Origin: Bacteroidales bacterium
GTDB lineage: Bacteria > Bacteroidota > Bacteroidia > Bacteroidales > JALTDM01
DNA: 7,466 nt
Assembly (NCBI GenBank): GCA_027074135.1
Contig: JALTDM010000211.1
Span: 1-7,466, forward strand
Reading direction: 5' to 3'
Part shown: positions 6,352 through 7,466 of the stretch, in pieces
Layout: each line of letters opens with the position of its first letter
How positions within the stretch are numbered: position 1 is the stretch's first letter
The notes under the pieces: generated by a model
Databases searched by the model: none
The model's input: only the letters and a program-made list of their open reading frames with translations
Told to the model about the DNA's origin: nothing
Translations under genes and position numbers: made by a program

Positions 6352-7466
6352 TTAGAAAAACAGTCCTAATATCGTAACATCGTCCACTTGTTCATTTGTT
6401 CCTTTCCACTCTTCAAATGTTTTTTTCAGAATTTCGTATTGATTTTTGGCAGGCAGGTGTGATATTTGAACAAGCAATTTCTTCAATGTTTTTTGTTTAA
6501 ATTTTTTATTTAGTTGTCCTCCGAATTGGTCTGCAAATCCGTCTGTAAACATATATATTCTATCTTCAGGATGGTATTTAAAGTTTAATTCTGTAAAATC
6601 ATTCATCACTGAATAGAAAGAAACCGGCATTTTATCCGGAACGAGTTCGTACATTTTTAATTCATGTGAAATGGAATTTGTCCAGTTAAATTCTTTTGTT
6701 TTCTTCAAGTTATCAAATATAGGAGTATATTTTGTAATTAAGTATGCGTAATTATTAGCTCCTGCAAAGGTGCAAGTTTTGGTATCTTTATTTATTTTAA
6801 TGATTGCCATATCCATACCGTCTTTTTGCTCACCTCTTTCACCTTTTTGTTTTAATGTTTTTATAATTTCTTTTCTTAACGAAATTAATATTTCTGCAGG
6901 GGAAAGTATTTTTTCTTTTTCTACTATTTCATGAAGCAAACTTATTCCGAGCATACTCATAAATGCCCCCGGAACACCGTGACCCGTACAGTCGGCAACA
7001 ACCACTATGAATTCATTTTCAACTTTTGTCCACCAGTAAAAGTCTCCGCTTACACGATCTTTAGGATAGAAGAAAATGAAATTATCTGAAAAGAATTTTG
7101 ATAATTTTTGAGGATTTGGCAATATTGAATTTTGGAGTTTTGTGGCATAATCTATACTTTTTGAAAACTCCAAGTGAATTTTTTCAATTTTTTCTTTTTG
7201 TTCTTGAATCTGATCTCTTTGGGCAAGAATTTCTTCTAACAATTGGTTTAATTCTTCATTCTTTGTGGATATTTCATGTTTTTGTTTTTGTAAGTCGTCA
7301 TTTAAATTAGAAAGTTTTTCATTAAGTTTTCGAAGTTCTTTGTTTTTTAGTCTAATATCTTTTGTTCGTTCTTTAACAAGTTGATCCAGTCTTTCGTTTT
7401 CTTTTTCAAGTCTTCTGTTGTTGATTTTAATAAGAAGTTGTAATATTAGAGCCCAAATAATAAATA
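6352..7466 (-). CDS. Membrane-tethered SpoIIE/PP2C phosphatase, 5'-truncated by window edge
   Basis: This is the C-terminal part (370 visible residues) of a sensor phosphatase; the frame stays open to the right edge, so the start and any sensor domain lie outside. Visible residues 1-12 (FIIWALILQLLI) end a membrane helix. A long charged coiled coil follows (about 13-100), including the linker motif LVKERTKDI. The SpoIIE/PP2C domain fills 101-370: SIDYA (103-107), RVSGDFYWW (137-145, Asp141), ADCTGHGVPGAF (157-168), DGMDMA (215-220), MFTDGFADQFGG (305-316) and VDDVT (360-364). The metal-binding Asp residues are present, so Ser/Thr phosphatase activity is predicted. Homologs commonly act on anti-sigma-antagonist-type proteins and often carry beta-propeller/Y_Y_Y, 7TMR or TPR sensors; which applies here cannot be seen. 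The TTG at 7242 that could serve as a start lies inside the coiled coil and is not the true start. The stop is 12 bases before glsA. Confidence 0.92.
   Translation of the reverse strand, partial: FIIWALILQLLIKINNRRLEKENERLDQLVKERTKDIRLKNKELRKLNEKLSNLNDDLQKQKHEISTKNEELNQLLEEILAQRDQIQEQKEKIEKIHLEFSKSIDYATKLQNSILPNPQKLSKFFSDNFIFFYPKDRVSGDFYWWTKVENEFIVVVADCTGHGVPGAFMSMLGISLLHEIVEKEKILSPAEILISLRKEIIKTLKQKGERGEQKDGMDMAIIKINKDTKTCTFAGANNYAYLITKYTPIFDNLKKTKEFNWTNSISHELKMYELVPDKMPVSFYSVMNDFTELNFKYHPEDRIYMFTDGFADQFGGQLNKKFKQKTLKKLLVQISHLPAKNQYEILKKTFEEWKGTNEQVDDVTILGLFF

Noticed and set aside
7240..7242. TTG as the start of the phosphatase gene
   Set aside because: It falls in the middle of a continuous coiled coil; the frame continues open to the window edge with protein-like sequence, so the codon is an internal leucine.
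1..7466. tRNA, rRNA, riboswitch, CRISPR or insertion-sequence features
   Set aside because: Coding sequence fills almost the whole window, and by eye I saw no regularly spaced direct repeats, terminal inverted repeats or tRNA-like fold.

Overview
The window looks like an ordinary chromosomal stretch from an AT-rich member of the Bacteroidota. Supporting signs are an adjacent pair of acyltransferases resembling the Bacteroides glycine-lipid enzymes GlsB and GlsA, a SpoIIE-type phosphatase of the kind common in this phylum, a deacetylase plus FemAB-like pair I know mainly from Bacteroidota, starts without Shine-Dalgarno sequences, and a TAnnTTTG-type promoter box at 13-20. The genus cannot be read from the sequence. 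No RNA gene, CRISPR array, insertion sequence, attachment site or sign of recent transfer was seen, and no non-coding stretch exceeds about 40 bases.

Layout. One gene lies on the + strand: a membrane-anchored SIMPL (DUF541) protein (40-768), with its putative promoter at the left edge. It converges, with only 11 bases between stop codons, on a run of seven minus-strand genes filling the rest of the window. In transcription order these are: the C-terminal part of a membrane-tethered SpoIIE/PP2C phosphatase (cut by the right edge), a GlsA-like O-acyltransferase, a GlsB-like N-acyltransferase, the ribosome-maturation GTPase RsgA, a cytoplasmic polysaccharide deacetylase-like protein, a FemAB/GNAT-fold transferase, and a flavin reductase-like FMN-binding protein. 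Junctions range from a 14-base overlap to a 13-base gap, so the run is probably one operon whose promoter lies beyond the right edge.

How the genes may work together. The two acyltransferases are predicted to make an N-acylated amino-acid lipid (glycine lipid in Bacteroides): GlsB attaches a 3-hydroxy fatty acid to the amino group and GlsA adds a second fatty acid to the hydroxyl. The deacetylase and the FemAB-like protein overlap by 8 bases, lack export signals, and probably act on a cell-envelope glycan or its precursor inside the cell. The membrane-tethered phosphatase heads the visible part of the run and could link an outside signal to it, but that is inference from position only. RsgA and the flavin reductase have no obvious link to the envelope theme.

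I found no clear previously undescribed system. The points most worth a second look are the co-directional envelope cluster, the HX5E variant of the acyltransferase catalytic motif in the GlsA-like protein, and the unusual metal site of the deacetylase-like protein.
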